In this document: piece by piece, positions 34,481 through 43,838 of the stretch
Layout: each line of letters begins with the position of its first letter
Position numbering within the stretch: position 1 is the first letter of the stretch
Assembly (NCBI RefSeq): GCF_900141935.1
Contig: NZ_FQYX01000016.1
Location: 1-64,000 of the forward strand
From: Arenibacter nanhaiticus
Lineage (GTDB): Bacteria; Bacteroidota; Bacteroidia; Flavobacteriales; Flavobacteriaceae
DNA length: 64,000 nucleotides
Direction of reading: 5' to 3'
Notes under the pieces: model-generated
Seen by the model: the letters and a program-made list of their open reading frames with translations, nothing else
The model's database searches: none
Told to the model about the DNA's origin: nothing
Made by a program: the position numbers and the translations under genes

Positions 34481-36262
34481 TTATCCTAGACTATAAATCA
34501 GCGATTCCAAAGGAGCTAAGGCTACCCGTGTTTTCCCTATTCCCTGAGTTACACTAAGGGTATTTTGTTTTTCTTTGTACAGTACTTCCCGCAGTGGCCA
34601 ATCTCCATCCTGTAAGCCCCATTCCCTTACAATGTTTTCTGGAAGCTTTAAATCGAAGGCAAAACTATCATTGGCATCAAAATTAGCAATAATAATTAGT
34701 TTCTCCTTCGCTGACCATCGAACAAAAGATAACACCCTATGGTTGTAAAATTCGGTATGATCCCTGTTGTAATAATGTATGTCCTGATACGCCCCCATTA
34801 AGGCGCTGCTGTTCAGGCAAAAGTTAAGAAGATTTTTATAAAATACCCGCAGCTGCTTTTCTTTTTCGGTGAGCTGTCCCCCATCAAATTTTTTATTGTT
34901 TATCCACCTTTGATGGTTCGGCACCCCTATATAATCAAAAATAGAAGTGCGGCTTGGCGAACCGAAACCTGCATGTTCACTGCCAGGCTCTCCTACTTCC
35001 TGGCCAAAATACAGCAAAATGGGCGATGTGCTCATGGTAGCCGAAACGACCATCCCTGGTTTTGCTATGGCCGCATCGCCAAGAAATTCTGGACTTGCAA
35101 TACGCTGTTCGTCATGGTTTTCCAGAAAATGAAGCATATGATGTTCAATATCCATTAAATCTCTTTGCACTACCGGCATATGATCTGTCCATCCGTAGCC
35201 TTTCATAATATGTTTAAGGGAATCGTAAAACGTAACTTTATCGTATAAATAATCCATTTTCCCCTTAAAAATAAATTCCCTGTACAAATCCGGATGATAC
35301 ACTTCTGCCAATAAAAAAGCATCGGGTTTACGCTCTTTAATGGACGAATTCATAAAGCTCCAAAATTCTACGGGCACCATTTCGGCCATGTCGTAGCGAA
35401 ATCCATCCACCCCAAAATCAATCCAATACAAGGCAATATCCCTAAATTTCTTCCATGAATCCGGCTTTTCCTTTTCCTTCCAAAAAGCAAGGTGCCGGGA
35501 ACAGTCCTTTTGAGCGTACTCGTCTGGGAGTACCTCAAAATCTTTGGTCCCATCGGGTCTGACCCCGTAATTAATTTTTACCGTTTCGTACCAATCGTTG
35601 AAGTCGGGCTGGGATAATCGGGATCCGTTCCCAGTCCATTTGGCCGGCGTTTCATTAAAATCCCCTTTTAACTGGCCTTCCAAGGCTCCCCCTAAGGGCA
35701 AGTACCCATTGCGCCATTCGGGCAGCGAAAAAGACTCTTGTGGATTGTAGTAAAAGTTATTGTGTTTGCGATACGTAACGGTGGTATCGTCATTAGCCCC
35801 AAAATCGGACACCCCCTTAGGGTTATTGGCCCCCTCATATTTTCGGGCCACATGATTGGGAACTATATCAATAATTACTTTTAGTCCGGCAGCATGGCTC
35901 CGTTTAATTAAAGCTTTAAATTCTGCCAGCCTATTGGCCGGGTCATCGGCCAGATCGGGATTTACGTTGTAGTAATCTTTTACCGCATAGGGCGATCCTG
36001 CCCTTCCTTTTACTACCCCCGGGTGATCGTTAGATATTCCATAAGCCGAATAATCGCCAATTAGGGCATGATGCGGCACCCCGGTATACCAAATATGGGT
36101 AACTCCCAATTCTTTGATTTCTTTTAATGCCTTATCACTAAAGTCGCTAAATTTTCCCACGCCATTTTCTTCCTTGGTCCCCCATGGCTTATTCGTGGTA
36201 TTGGTATTGCCAAAGAGTCTGGTAAAGACTTGGTAAACTATTGTTTTTTGGGATTTGTTCAT
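34481..36262 (-). CDS. Cytoplasmic alpha-amylase family protein (GH13)
   Basis: 593 residues from the ATG at 36262 (MNKSQKTIVYQVFTRLF); the in-frame ATG at 36280 adds six residues unlike the family. The four GH13 regions are intact: DIVPNH, GFRYDMAEM (nucleophile Asp), LLAEVYHP (acid/base Glu) and FLENHDEQR (transition-state Asp). It has no signal peptide, so it acts on maltodextrins or similar after import. A C-terminal beta domain follows the barrel. Encoded after GH65 and pgmB in a leftward operon, it would cut imported oligosaccharides for phosphorolysis. Exact specificity is open. Confidence 0.88.
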   Translation of the reverse strand: MNKSQKTIVYQVFTRLFGNTNTTNKPWGTKEENGVGKFSDFSDKALKEIKELGVTHIWYTGVPHHALIGDYSAYGISNDHPGVVKGRAGSPYAVKDYYNVNPDLADDPANRLAEFKALIKRSHAAGLKVIIDIVPNHVARKYEGANNPKGVSDFGANDDTTVTYRKHNNFYYNPQESFSLPEWRNGYLPLGGALEGQLKGDFNETPAKWTGNGSRLSQPDFNDWYETVKINYGVRPDGTKDFEVLPDEYAQKDCSRHLAFWKEKEKPDSWKKFRDIALYWIDFGVDGFRYDMAEMVPVEFWSFMNSSIKERKPDAFLLAEVYHPDLYREFIFKGKMDYLYDKVTFYDSLKHIMKGYGWTDHMPVVQRDLMDIEHHMLHFLENHDEQRIASPEFLGDAAIAKPGMVVSATMSTSPILLYFGQEVGEPGSEHAGFGSPSRTSIFDYIGVPNHQRWINNKKFDGGQLTEKEKQLRVFYKNLLNFCLNSSALMGAYQDIHYYNRDHTEFYNHRVLSFVRWSAKEKLIIIANFDANDSFAFDLKLPENIVREWGLQDGDWPLREVLYKEKQNTLSVTQGIGKTRVALAPLESLIYSLG

Positions 36263-36282
36263 CAAAATCAGTGTTAGCATTT

Positions 36283-38601
36283 TTAGAAATCCAATAAAAC
36301 CTCCACCTTTTGGGAAGCTAGGAGCACTATTCTTTTTCCATTGACCCTAAGGGACATTTCTTCGGAACCTTTCAAGTAAAAACTGACCTTCTCCTTGGTT
36401 ACCATAAGCTCAATAATCCTATCTCTAAAGTTAACTTTAAAGGAGTAGGATTGCCATTGCGATGGAATTTTTGGACTGAAGGACAATTTATCGTCCAAGA
36501 TACGCATGCCTCCAAACCCTTCTACAATACTCATCCAGGTCCCAGCCATAGAAGTAATGTGTAAGCCTTCCTTTACCTCTTTGTTGTAATCGTCTAAATC
36601 TAACCTAGACGTCCGCAAATAAAAAGAATACGCTTGTTCCATTCTACCCAATTTAGCAGCTTGTATACTGTGGACACATGGAGAAAGGGATGATTCATGA
36701 ACGGTAAAAGGCTCGTAAAAATCGAAATGTTTTTCCAGTGCTTCCCGGGAAAAATGGTCTTCAAAAAAGTAGAACCCCTGTAAGGTATCGGCTTGTTTAA
36801 TATATGGGGATCGCAGAATCCGATCCCAACTCCATTTCTGATTAATCGGCCTATCTTTTTTAGGTAATTTATGAGCAGGAATCAGTTCCTTGTCCAAGAA
36901 GCCGTCTTGCTGCAGGTATACCCCTAAGGCTTCGTCATATGGAAAATACATTTCCTTGGCCACCTTGGACCAAGCGGTTATTTCACGGTCCGTAAGGGAA
37001 GTTTTGCCAATAATACGATGGTAATCCTCTGGATATCCGTCTTTTACCTTGTGCAATTGTTTAATGGTGTACCTAATACACCATTGGGCAATATAATTGG
37101 TGTACCAATTATTGTTTACATTATTTTCATATTCATTGGGTCCGGTTACCCCCAATATCACGTATTTATTTTTATGGGCAGAAAAAGTAGCTCTTTGCTG
37201 CCAAAACCGCGCTATCCCAATAAGCACTTCCAATCCCATTTCAGGGATATAACTATAATCGCCAGTATATCTGTAATAGTTGAATATAGCAAAGGCAATA
37301 GCGCCGTTACGATGTATTTCTTCGAAGGTAATTTCCCATTCATTGTGACATTCCTCCCCGTTCATGGTAACCATAGGATATAAGGCGGCTCCGTTAGAAA
37401 ACCCTAATTTTCCGGCATTTTCTATAGCCTTTTCCAGGTGGTTGTACCGGTATTTTAAAAGGTTTCTGGCCACTTTGTGGTCTTTTGTAGCCATATAGAA
37501 GGGAATACAGTAGGCTTCGGTATCCCAATAGGTACTCCCGCCGTATTTTTCACCAGTAAAACCCTTAGGTCCTATATTGAGTCGAGAATCTTTGCCCAAA
37601 TAGGTTTGGTTTAATTGAAAAATATTGAATCGGATCCCTTGTTGTGCCTTCAGGTCGCCTTGGATAGTAATATCGCTCATGGCCCAAATATTGGCCCAAG
37701 CCTTTTTTTGTCCTTCGAGCAGGGTGTCGAAACCAAGATGGGCAACCTTTTGTAAAACAGTTTTGGCTACCTCCCGCAAATCTGTCTGTTTCTGAGAGAC
37801 CCCAACGGTATAGCCTCCAAATTTATGAAGGGAAAAGAGATCGCCTTTCTTTAGTTCTTTCTTATAAGAATGAAGGGCAAGGGTCTCGGACAAAGTCTCT
37901 TTGGGCAAGGTTGTCTGAAGCGTACCATTATAAAAGACCATCGTTTCCATAAAGGTACAGACCTTAAAGTTGGTCTTCATGGTATGGGCTTCTATAAAAG
38001 CTTGTCGACCTTGTGAGGAAACCTGCGTAGTATTCCAAAATTTATCGTCCCAATTAGAATCCTCATTGGTTATACCACTGTCCAAATAGGGAATAAATTC
38101 AACCCAAGCCGCTGTGTTTTTGGGGCATACCTCGTACTTTATGGCACCTACCTGATCGTGTTCTAAACTTAGGAATCGGACCGATTTTACATGAAGTTGG
38201 ACCTTATTGGGCAGGGTAGCAATAAAACTCCTACTGTACCACCCTTCTTTCATATTGAGTTCCCTGCGAAAATCGGATACGGCAAGACAGGTATTAAGAT
38301 CTAAAGGCTCTCCATTCACCACCACTTTAATTCCGATCCAATTAGGGGCATTGATTACTTTGGCAAAGTACTCGGGATAACCGTTTTTCCACCAGCCTAC
38401 CTTGGTCTTATCGGGATAATATACCCCAGCGATATAACTCCCTTGAAAACTATCTCCGGAATAATCCTCTTCAAAATTAGCACGCTGGCCCATGGCACCA
38501 TTCCCAATACTAAATAAGCTTTCCGACGATTTTACCCTATCCTTTTCAAAGCCTTCTTCTACGATCGACCATTCCTTGGGCTGTATGTAATCCTGATTCA
38601 T
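36283..38601 (-). CDS. GH65 disaccharide phosphorylase, maltose-phosphorylase-like
   Basis: 772 residues, full family length with an N-terminal super-sandwich, a helical linker, an (alpha/alpha)6 barrel and a C-terminal sheet. E490 in GVTGPNEYENNVNNNWYTN corresponds to the catalytic acid of Lactobacillus maltose phosphorylase, and TMNGEECHNEWEITFEEIHR is the conserved phosphate/substrate region. It would split maltose with phosphate to glucose and beta-glucose-1-phosphate. The next upstream gene, pgmB, uses beta-G1P, which supports phosphorylase rather than hydrolase. Trehalose, kojibiose or nigerose specificity cannot be excluded from sequence. Confidence 0.87.
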   Translation of the reverse strand: MNQDYIQPKEWSIVEEGFEKDRVKSSESLFSIGNGAMGQRANFEEDYSGDSFQGSYIAGVYYPDKTKVGWWKNGYPEYFAKVINAPNWIGIKVVVNGEPLDLNTCLAVSDFRRELNMKEGWYSRSFIATLPNKVQLHVKSVRFLSLEHDQVGAIKYEVCPKNTAAWVEFIPYLDSGITNEDSNWDDKFWNTTQVSSQGRQAFIEAHTMKTNFKVCTFMETMVFYNGTLQTTLPKETLSETLALHSYKKELKKGDLFSLHKFGGYTVGVSQKQTDLREVAKTVLQKVAHLGFDTLLEGQKKAWANIWAMSDITIQGDLKAQQGIRFNIFQLNQTYLGKDSRLNIGPKGFTGEKYGGSTYWDTEAYCIPFYMATKDHKVARNLLKYRYNHLEKAIENAGKLGFSNGAALYPMVTMNGEECHNEWEITFEEIHRNGAIAFAIFNYYRYTGDYSYIPEMGLEVLIGIARFWQQRATFSAHKNKYVILGVTGPNEYENNVNNNWYTNYIAQWCIRYTIKQLHKVKDGYPEDYHRIIGKTSLTDREITAWSKVAKEMYFPYDEALGVYLQQDGFLDKELIPAHKLPKKDRPINQKWSWDRILRSPYIKQADTLQGFYFFEDHFSREALEKHFDFYEPFTVHESSLSPCVHSIQAAKLGRMEQAYSFYLRTSRLDLDDYNKEVKEGLHITSMAGTWMSIVEGFGGMRILDDKLSFSPKIPSQWQSYSFKVNFRDRIIELMVTKEKVSFYLKGSEEMSLRVNGKRIVLLASQKVEVLLDF

Positions 38602-38656
38602 TGTTATTGTATTGGTTGTTTGGCGGTTCTTGTATCCTTTATTTAAAAATAGTGTT

Positions 38657-39319
38657 TCAGGGGGTTGGTTTCATCAACTGATCCAAGAACTGTAGGGTTA
38701 TTTCCGTAAAATCATTAAAAACATAGTGCGCTTCATTCAGCACTTCCTTTTCCCCAATCCCTATACTGACCATTCCCGCAGTATTTGCAGCTTGTATTCC
38801 GGCGACGGCATCTTCAAAAACCACGCAGTGCTGTGGTGCTAGCCCCAGTTGTTTTGCGGCCTTCAAGAACACCTCCGGATCTGGCTTTGCTTTGGTCACT
38901 TGGTTGCCATCTATAATAATGTCAAAATATTCCTTTAAATGCACCTTTTCTAAAATTGGGACAGCATTTTTACTTGCCGAGCCCAATGCCAAGGGGATGT
39001 TCATTTTTTTCAGATACTCTAAAACCTTGGGTACCTCTGGTAAAATCTCTGTGGCATCCATATGGGCTATATACGCTAGGTAATCCGTGTTTTTCTCTAC
39101 CATCCAGGTATTAAACTGCTCTTCAGAGGCCGTAATGCCCCCTATCTGCAATAAGATTTCCAAACAGCGTTTACGGCTTACACCCTTAAACATTTCGTTT
39201 TGTTCCTGGGTAAATTCGAATCCTAGTTCGTTGGCCAGCTTTTTCCAAGCTAAATAATGGTACTTTGCGGTGTCGACAATAACTCCGTCCAAATCGAATA
39301 TAAAACCGCATTGTGCCAT
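38657..39319 (-). CDS. pgmB: Beta-phosphoglucomutase (HAD family)
   Basis: 220 residues. FIFDLDGVIVDTAKYH holds the nucleophile D9 and acid/base D11; GVSRKRCLEILL is the cap substrate loop; LGSASKNAVPIL carries the motif 2 Ser; TKAKPDPEVFLKAAKQLG the motif 3 Lys; and CVVFEDAVAGIQAA the motif 4 acids, all as in Lactococcus beta-PGM. It converts beta-glucose-1-phosphate to glucose-6-phosphate, the product step after GH65. It is 5 bases from lacI, in one operon. Confidence 0.94.
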   Translation of the reverse strand: MAQCGFIFDLDGVIVDTAKYHYLAWKKLANELGFEFTQEQNEMFKGVSRKRCLEILLQIGGITASEEQFNTWMVEKNTDYLAYIAHMDATEILPEVPKVLEYLKKMNIPLALGSASKNAVPILEKVHLKEYFDIIIDGNQVTKAKPDPEVFLKAAKQLGLAPQHCVVFEDAVAGIQAANTAGMVSIGIGEKEVLNEAHYVFNDFTEITLQFLDQLMKPTP

Positions 39320-39324
39320 CCTAG

Positions 39325-40344
39325 TTAATTATTGGTTGATCCTCTAGCCACTATGGTCGTATCTAAAACAGTGGTCGTATACGTTTCTTCCTCTTTTTCA
39401 CTCTCTATTTTTTCGATAAGCATTTCGGCCGCTATTGCTCCCATTTTTTCTCCGTGTTGAGAAACAGCGGTTAACCCCGGAGTAGAATATTTAGACAAAA
39501 TACCATCGGTAAAACCAATAAACGATATGTCTTTAGGAATACTTAAGCCTTTGCTTTGCACGTGACGCATACTGTGGATGGCATAGATTTCGTTGACGCA
39601 TAATACGGCATCGATCTTTTCCCTATCTAAAAATTCATTGATCGCTAATTCATCGACATCCATAAAGGGTAATTTCAGCACAAGGTTTTCCCTATAGGGC
39701 AGGTTATGGTCTAAAAGAGCTTGCTTATACCCTTTGGCTCTTTCCCTACTGACACTATAATAATCCTCTGTGGTAATCAAGGCAATTTGTTTTCTTCCAT
39801 CCTCAATGAACTTGGTCACTGCTTTGTAAGCCCCCTCCATATCATTGATCACTACCTTGTCACATTCAATCTCATCGGTAATCCTGTCAAACAAGACCAA
39901 GGGAATGCCCTGCTCGGCTACTTCCTTTAAGTGATTGTAATCGTTCTTTATTTGTGTTTCGGCAGACAAGGCCATAATAAACCCATCGATACTGCCATTG
40001 GCCAACAGTTCCATGTTGATAACCTCCTTATCGAAAGATTCATCAGACATGCATAAAATAACATTATAGCCTTTGGCATTCGCATAATTTTCTATTCCCC
40101 TAAAAACGGTGGTAAAAAAATGATGTACAATATCCGGAATGATGACCCCTATATTCTTGGTGCGTCTGTTCTTTAAACTAATGGCGATATTGTTGGGCTT
40201 ATAGTTGTATAATTTTGCAAAGGCCTGAATTTTATCCTTGGTATCCTTACTTATTTCCTCACTATTCTTTAATGCCTTGGAAACAGTAGAGATAGATACA
40301 CTAAGTTCCCTTGCTATATGCTTAAGAGTTATTTTTTGTTTCAA
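39325..40344 (-). CDS. LacI-family transcriptional regulator
   Basis: 339 residues. An N-terminal helix-turn-helix (ITLKHIARELSVSISTVSKAL) and hinge YKPNNIAISLKNRRT precede a periplasmic-binding-like sensor domain (IGVIIPDIVHHFF onward). It is the first gene of the leftward pgmB/GH65/GH13 operon and divergent from susC. A palindrome of LacI-operator form lies in the shared intergenic region (40615-40628), so it likely represses or activates both directions in response to a sugar or sugar phosphate. The inducer is unknown. Confidence 0.93.
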   Translation of the reverse strand: MKQKITLKHIARELSVSISTVSKALKNSEEISKDTKDKIQAFAKLYNYKPNNIAISLKNRRTKNIGVIIPDIVHHFFTTVFRGIENYANAKGYNVILCMSDESFDKEVINMELLANGSIDGFIMALSAETQIKNDYNHLKEVAEQGIPLVLFDRITDEIECDKVVINDMEGAYKAVTKFIEDGRKQIALITTEDYYSVSRERAKGYKQALLDHNLPYRENLVLKLPFMDVDELAINEFLDREKIDAVLCVNEIYAIHSMRHVQSKGLSIPKDISFIGFTDGILSKYSTPGLTAVSQHGEKMGAIAAEMLIEKIESEKEEETYTTTVLDTTIVARGSTNN

Positions 40345-40521
40345 AGTAGATTTCCCTGTTTAAAATAAATGAATTAAAAATAATGCTAAAAATACGAAAC
40401 AAATAACACTCCCTTCGTTTCCTCCAAAAAAAGCACAAAAAATTAAAACAAAACAAAATAGTACAATAGTTCGTCAAAATAATACACAACTTAAAATATC
40501 GTATATTTATATTATATTTAA

Positions 40522-40529
40522 TATATTTG
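40522..40529 (+). promoter_or_regulatory. Putative -7 promoter box upstream of susC
   Basis: TATATTTG, exact TAnnTTTG. It would give a leader of roughly 185 bases that contains the palindromic operator. A/T-rich background raises the chance of a coincidental match. Confidence 0.3.
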
Positions 40530-40614
40530 ACAAATAAACACTAAATTTTATCAATTTTACATGTATAATATACACTTATTAAAATATATGTAATTTTTAT
40601 AAAAGTTATTAACA

Positions 40615-40628
40615 CGAAACCGTTTTCG
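40615..40628. promoter_or_regulatory. LacI-family operator candidate
   Basis: CGAAACCGTTTTCG, a 14-base palindrome with 12 of 14 positions symmetric and the central CG typical of LacI-family operators. It lies 94 bases before susC and 271 bases before the divergent lacI start. The local regulator is the obvious ligand; binding is inferred. Confidence 0.65.
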
Positions 40629-40721
40629 AAGGGTAAAAACCCAAATAAAACGGCTGTCCGGTTTTTTTATCGCTACTTTTAAACATAATTCAACAAAAAC
40701 TCAACCTTAAAATAACCATTT

Positions 40722-43700
40722 ATGAAGAACTCAATTCTCAAAAGCTTATGGTTTCTTGGAGCATTTTTATGTTTCAGTGGCGCCTATGCTCAGACGGTTT
40801 CCGGAACGGTAACTGATGCCAGTGGCCCGATACCTGGGGTAAACATCCTGGAAAAAGGAACAACCAACGGGACACAAACAGATTTTGACGGAAACTACAC
40901 CATCAGTAACCTGGCCGATGGTGCTGTTTTGGTTTATAGTTTTATCGGTTATAAAACTCAGGAGGTTAACTATACCGGGCAAGCTACCATCAATGTATTT
41001 TTTGAAGAAGATGCCCAAGCTTTGGAGGAAGTCGTCATCATAGGGTATGGTACTACCACGGTAAAAGATGCCACGGGGTCGGTAGCCTCCGTAAGTTCGG
41101 AGGATTTCAACTCTGGGGTAATTTCATCGCCCGAACAACTTATACAGGGAAAAACGGCAGGGGTACAAATAGCCCAGGGCAGTGGAGAACCAGGTTCCGG
41201 TGTTGCCATTAGAATTCGAGGTACTTCCTCGGTAAGATCCAACAACAATCCGCTTTTTGTTGTCGACGGGGTTCCGCTTCCCAGTGGGGATTCATCCTCC
41301 GAAGGAACTAACATTGGCGTAGGAACTAGTGCGGCCCGAAACCCACTTAGCTTTTTAAATCCCAATGATATCGAAAGCATGAGTATTTTAAAAGATGCTT
41401 CTGCCACTGCTATTTACGGCTCGAGGGGTGCCAACGGAGTGGTTATAATAACAACTAAAAGCGGTAGAACGGGAGGTCAAAAAGGAATTTGGGAATTTTC
41501 CACGGATGTGAGCTTTTCCAAACCTTCCAATAGTTTCGACCTATTGAATAGAAGTGAGTACCTCAATGCGGTACAGGCTTTTGGAGGTTCTGCGACCGAT
41601 TTCGGAAATAATACGGATTGGCAATCCCTAGTGACCCGAAACTCGTCCTCAACAAACAATAACCTGGCCTACTCCCAAAATTACGGCAGTGGAAATGTAA
41701 GGGCCACCTTAAATTATGGCAACCAGTTTGGTATCGTCCCTAAATCTTCCCAAGAACGTATTACAGGACGTATTAATCTCTCGCAACGCGTTTTTGATGA
41801 CAAATTAAAGTTAAATCTACAGAGCACCCTTTCTAGAATTAACGATGAGGCGCCCCCATTAAGTGGAAGTGCAGGGTCTACAGGAGATTTGTTAGGAGCA
41901 GCCTATTCTGCCAATCCTACTTGGCCCGCCAACACTACCTTTAACCCGGGCGATAGGATTAACCCTTTAAACCTATTGGAAAACTGGCAAAGTTTAACCC
42001 ACACTGACCGTTTCTTAGTGAATTTCTCGGCAGATTATGATATCGTTCAAGATTTAAATGCCAAGGTAACCCTAGGATACGACCTTTCGGAATCGACCCG
42101 TGAAGCATCGCTATCTTCCCAATCCTTTAATGTTGGCCGTGGTGCCGGTGGTAATGGTAGAGGAGCTCTTAACGACCTTACCAATGAGAACCGTTTGGTA
42201 GAATTCACCTTAAACTACAAAAAGGAGTTTAGCAATTCTGTATTAGATGCTCTTGCAGGCTTCTCTTATCAGGATTTTAATACTAGAGGTAGAAACATAG
42301 AAGGTTGGGGATATAGCACTATTAACCTTAATCACATGTCCAGGGATTTATCGAGCGCCGCCGACATCTTAGAATCGAAGATTATAGGACCATACCAACA
42401 ATACGGTTTTGATACAGGCGAAGATTTATTTGTCAATAGGCTTTTCCCGACCACCACTACCGATTTCCTTGGCAACGCCAATATTCCCGTAAAATCTGTT
42501 TTCGCAGATACTTTTAACAATACGGACGAACTACAATCGTTTTTTACAAGGATAAATTACACCATTGCTAACAAATATTTATTTACGGCCACTGTTAGAG
42601 CCGATGGATCTTCCCGTTTTGGGACCAATAATCAATACGGATATTTTCCTTCGGCGGCTTTTGCCTGGAAAATTAACGAGGAAGATTTTATAGGGGATGC
42701 GGTTTCTACTTTAAAAGTTCGGTTGAGTTACGGTCTCACCGGAAACCAGGACGGTTTGGGCTATGGGCGTTTTGTACGAAGAGAACGTTATTCTGGCGGA
42801 AGCGTCTCCGACGGGGGGTCTATTAATGTCCCGGGGATTACTACGGTAGAATTTGCCAATCCAGATTTAAAATGGGAAGAAACAACCCAGTATACGGCAG
42901 GGATCGATTTCGGTTTTAGCAACGACCGTTTAAATGGTAGTGTAGATGTGTACCGAAAGGAGACAAGAGATCTTTTACTGAATATAGAAGCAGCACAGCC
43001 TTCTCCCCAACCGACATTTTTTCAAAATCTAGATGCCTTGGTTCTAAACGAAGGAGTAGAATTCGCTCTTAATTATGACATATTACAAGGGGACGATTTT
43101 GGCTGGAGTGCTGGTTTTAACGTTGCCTATAACAAAAACGAAATTCAGGATTTTGCCGGACAAATTGCCGCAGGAACTATTCGTGGTGCCGGTTTAACCA
43201 ATGCCTTTGCTCAGCGATTGGCCTCTGGCCAGCCCCTATTTTCCTTTTATTTGAGAGAATTTGTAGGCTTTGACGAGAACGGAAACCCGATTCATGAGGG
43301 AGGAAATGACAACCAAAAGTTTGTCGGCAAAAGTGCCCTTCCCGATGTCACCGGAGGATTTTCTACCAGTGCCAATTATAAAAATTGGTCTGCGTCCCTT
43401 TATTTCAACGGTCAATTTGGAAACTATATCTACAATAATACGGCCAACGCTTATTTCACCGCAGGTGCTATTGGAAGTGGCAATAACGTAACCAAGGATG
43501 TGGTTAGTCTTGCCGGGCAAGAAGGCAGGTTTGCAGAAGCCTCTGTATCGACAAGGTTCCTGGAAAAAGGAGATTTCGTCCGTTTACAAACAGCTTCTAT
43601 AGGCTATAACGTCCCTTTATCTGGCGAAGGATTATTTAAAACAATGAGACTAAACCTTACTGGCCAAAATCTTTTTGTGATCACCGACTATAGCGGACTA

Positions 43701-43826
43701 GATCCGGAGGTTAGTGTTGTCCCTGCAGGTAATGACCTATTAAATGGTTTGCCAATTGCCGGAATAGACTATAGTGCTTTTCCAAGGCCACGAACTTTTA
43801 CCTTAGGATTTAACGTAACTTTTTAA
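40722..43826 (+). CDS. susC: SusC/RagA-type TonB-linked outer membrane transporter
   Basis: 1034 residues. Signal peptide (to about AYAQ, 24), then a carboxypeptidase-regulatory-like domain (TVSGTVTDASGPIPGVNILEKG... to about 105), a TonB-dependent plug (LEEVVIIGYGTTTVKDATGSV; later AIYGSRGANGVVIITTKSG) and a 22-strand barrel ending in FTLGFNVTF with a terminal Phe. Together with SusD it imports oligosaccharides. The adjacent phosphorolytic enzymes suggest a maltose- or alpha-glucan-like substrate. The next gene, susD, starts 12 bases later. No SusE/F-type gene follows. Confidence 0.94.
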   Translation: MKNSILKSLWFLGAFLCFSGAYAQTVSGTVTDASGPIPGVNILEKGTTNGTQTDFDGNYTISNLADGAVLVYSFIGYKTQEVNYTGQATINVFFEEDAQALEEVVIIGYGTTTVKDATGSVASVSSEDFNSGVISSPEQLIQGKTAGVQIAQGSGEPGSGVAIRIRGTSSVRSNNNPLFVVDGVPLPSGDSSSEGTNIGVGTSAARNPLSFLNPNDIESMSILKDASATAIYGSRGANGVVIITTKSGRTGGQKGIWEFSTDVSFSKPSNSFDLLNRSEYLNAVQAFGGSATDFGNNTDWQSLVTRNSSSTNNNLAYSQNYGSGNVRATLNYGNQFGIVPKSSQERITGRINLSQRVFDDKLKLNLQSTLSRINDEAPPLSGSAGSTGDLLGAAYSANPTWPANTTFNPGDRINPLNLLENWQSLTHTDRFLVNFSADYDIVQDLNAKVTLGYDLSESTREASLSSQSFNVGRGAGGNGRGALNDLTNENRLVEFTLNYKKEFSNSVLDALAGFSYQDFNTRGRNIEGWGYSTINLNHMSRDLSSAADILESKIIGPYQQYGFDTGEDLFVNRLFPTTTTDFLGNANIPVKSVFADTFNNTDELQSFFTRINYTIANKYLFTATVRADGSSRFGTNNQYGYFPSAAFAWKINEEDFIGDAVSTLKVRLSYGLTGNQDGLGYGRFVRRERYSGGSVSDGGSINVPGITTVEFANPDLKWEETTQYTAGIDFGFSNDRLNGSVDVYRKETRDLLLNIEAAQPSPQPTFFQNLDALVLNEGVEFALNYDILQGDDFGWSAGFNVAYNKNEIQDFAGQIAAGTIRGAGLTNAFAQRLASGQPLFSFYLREFVGFDENGNPIHEGGNDNQKFVGKSALPDVTGGFSTSANYKNWSASLYFNGQFGNYIYNNTANAYFTAGAIGSGNNVTKDVVSLAGQEGRFAEASVSTRFLEKGDFVRLQTASIGYNVPLSGEGLFKTMRLNLTGQNLFVITDYSGLDPEVSVVPAGNDLLNGLPIAGIDYSAFPRPRTFTLGFNVTF

Positions 43827-43838
43827 AAAGCTCTAACT

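Larger units (their letters stand above)
40345..40721. promoter_or_regulatory. Divergent regulatory region between lacI and susC
   Basis: 377 bases, very A/T rich. It contains a perfect -7 box TATATTTG at 40522-40529 (plus strand), a LacI-type palindrome at 40615-40628, and a weak hairpin followed by seven T (about 40647-40669) that could act as an attenuator before susC. No small gene is visible. Confidence 0.6.

Noticed and set aside
40647-40669. Hairpin plus T-run before susC as an attenuator
   Set aside because: Only a three-pair GC core with a bulge; too weak to call, so mentioned only within the regulatory region.
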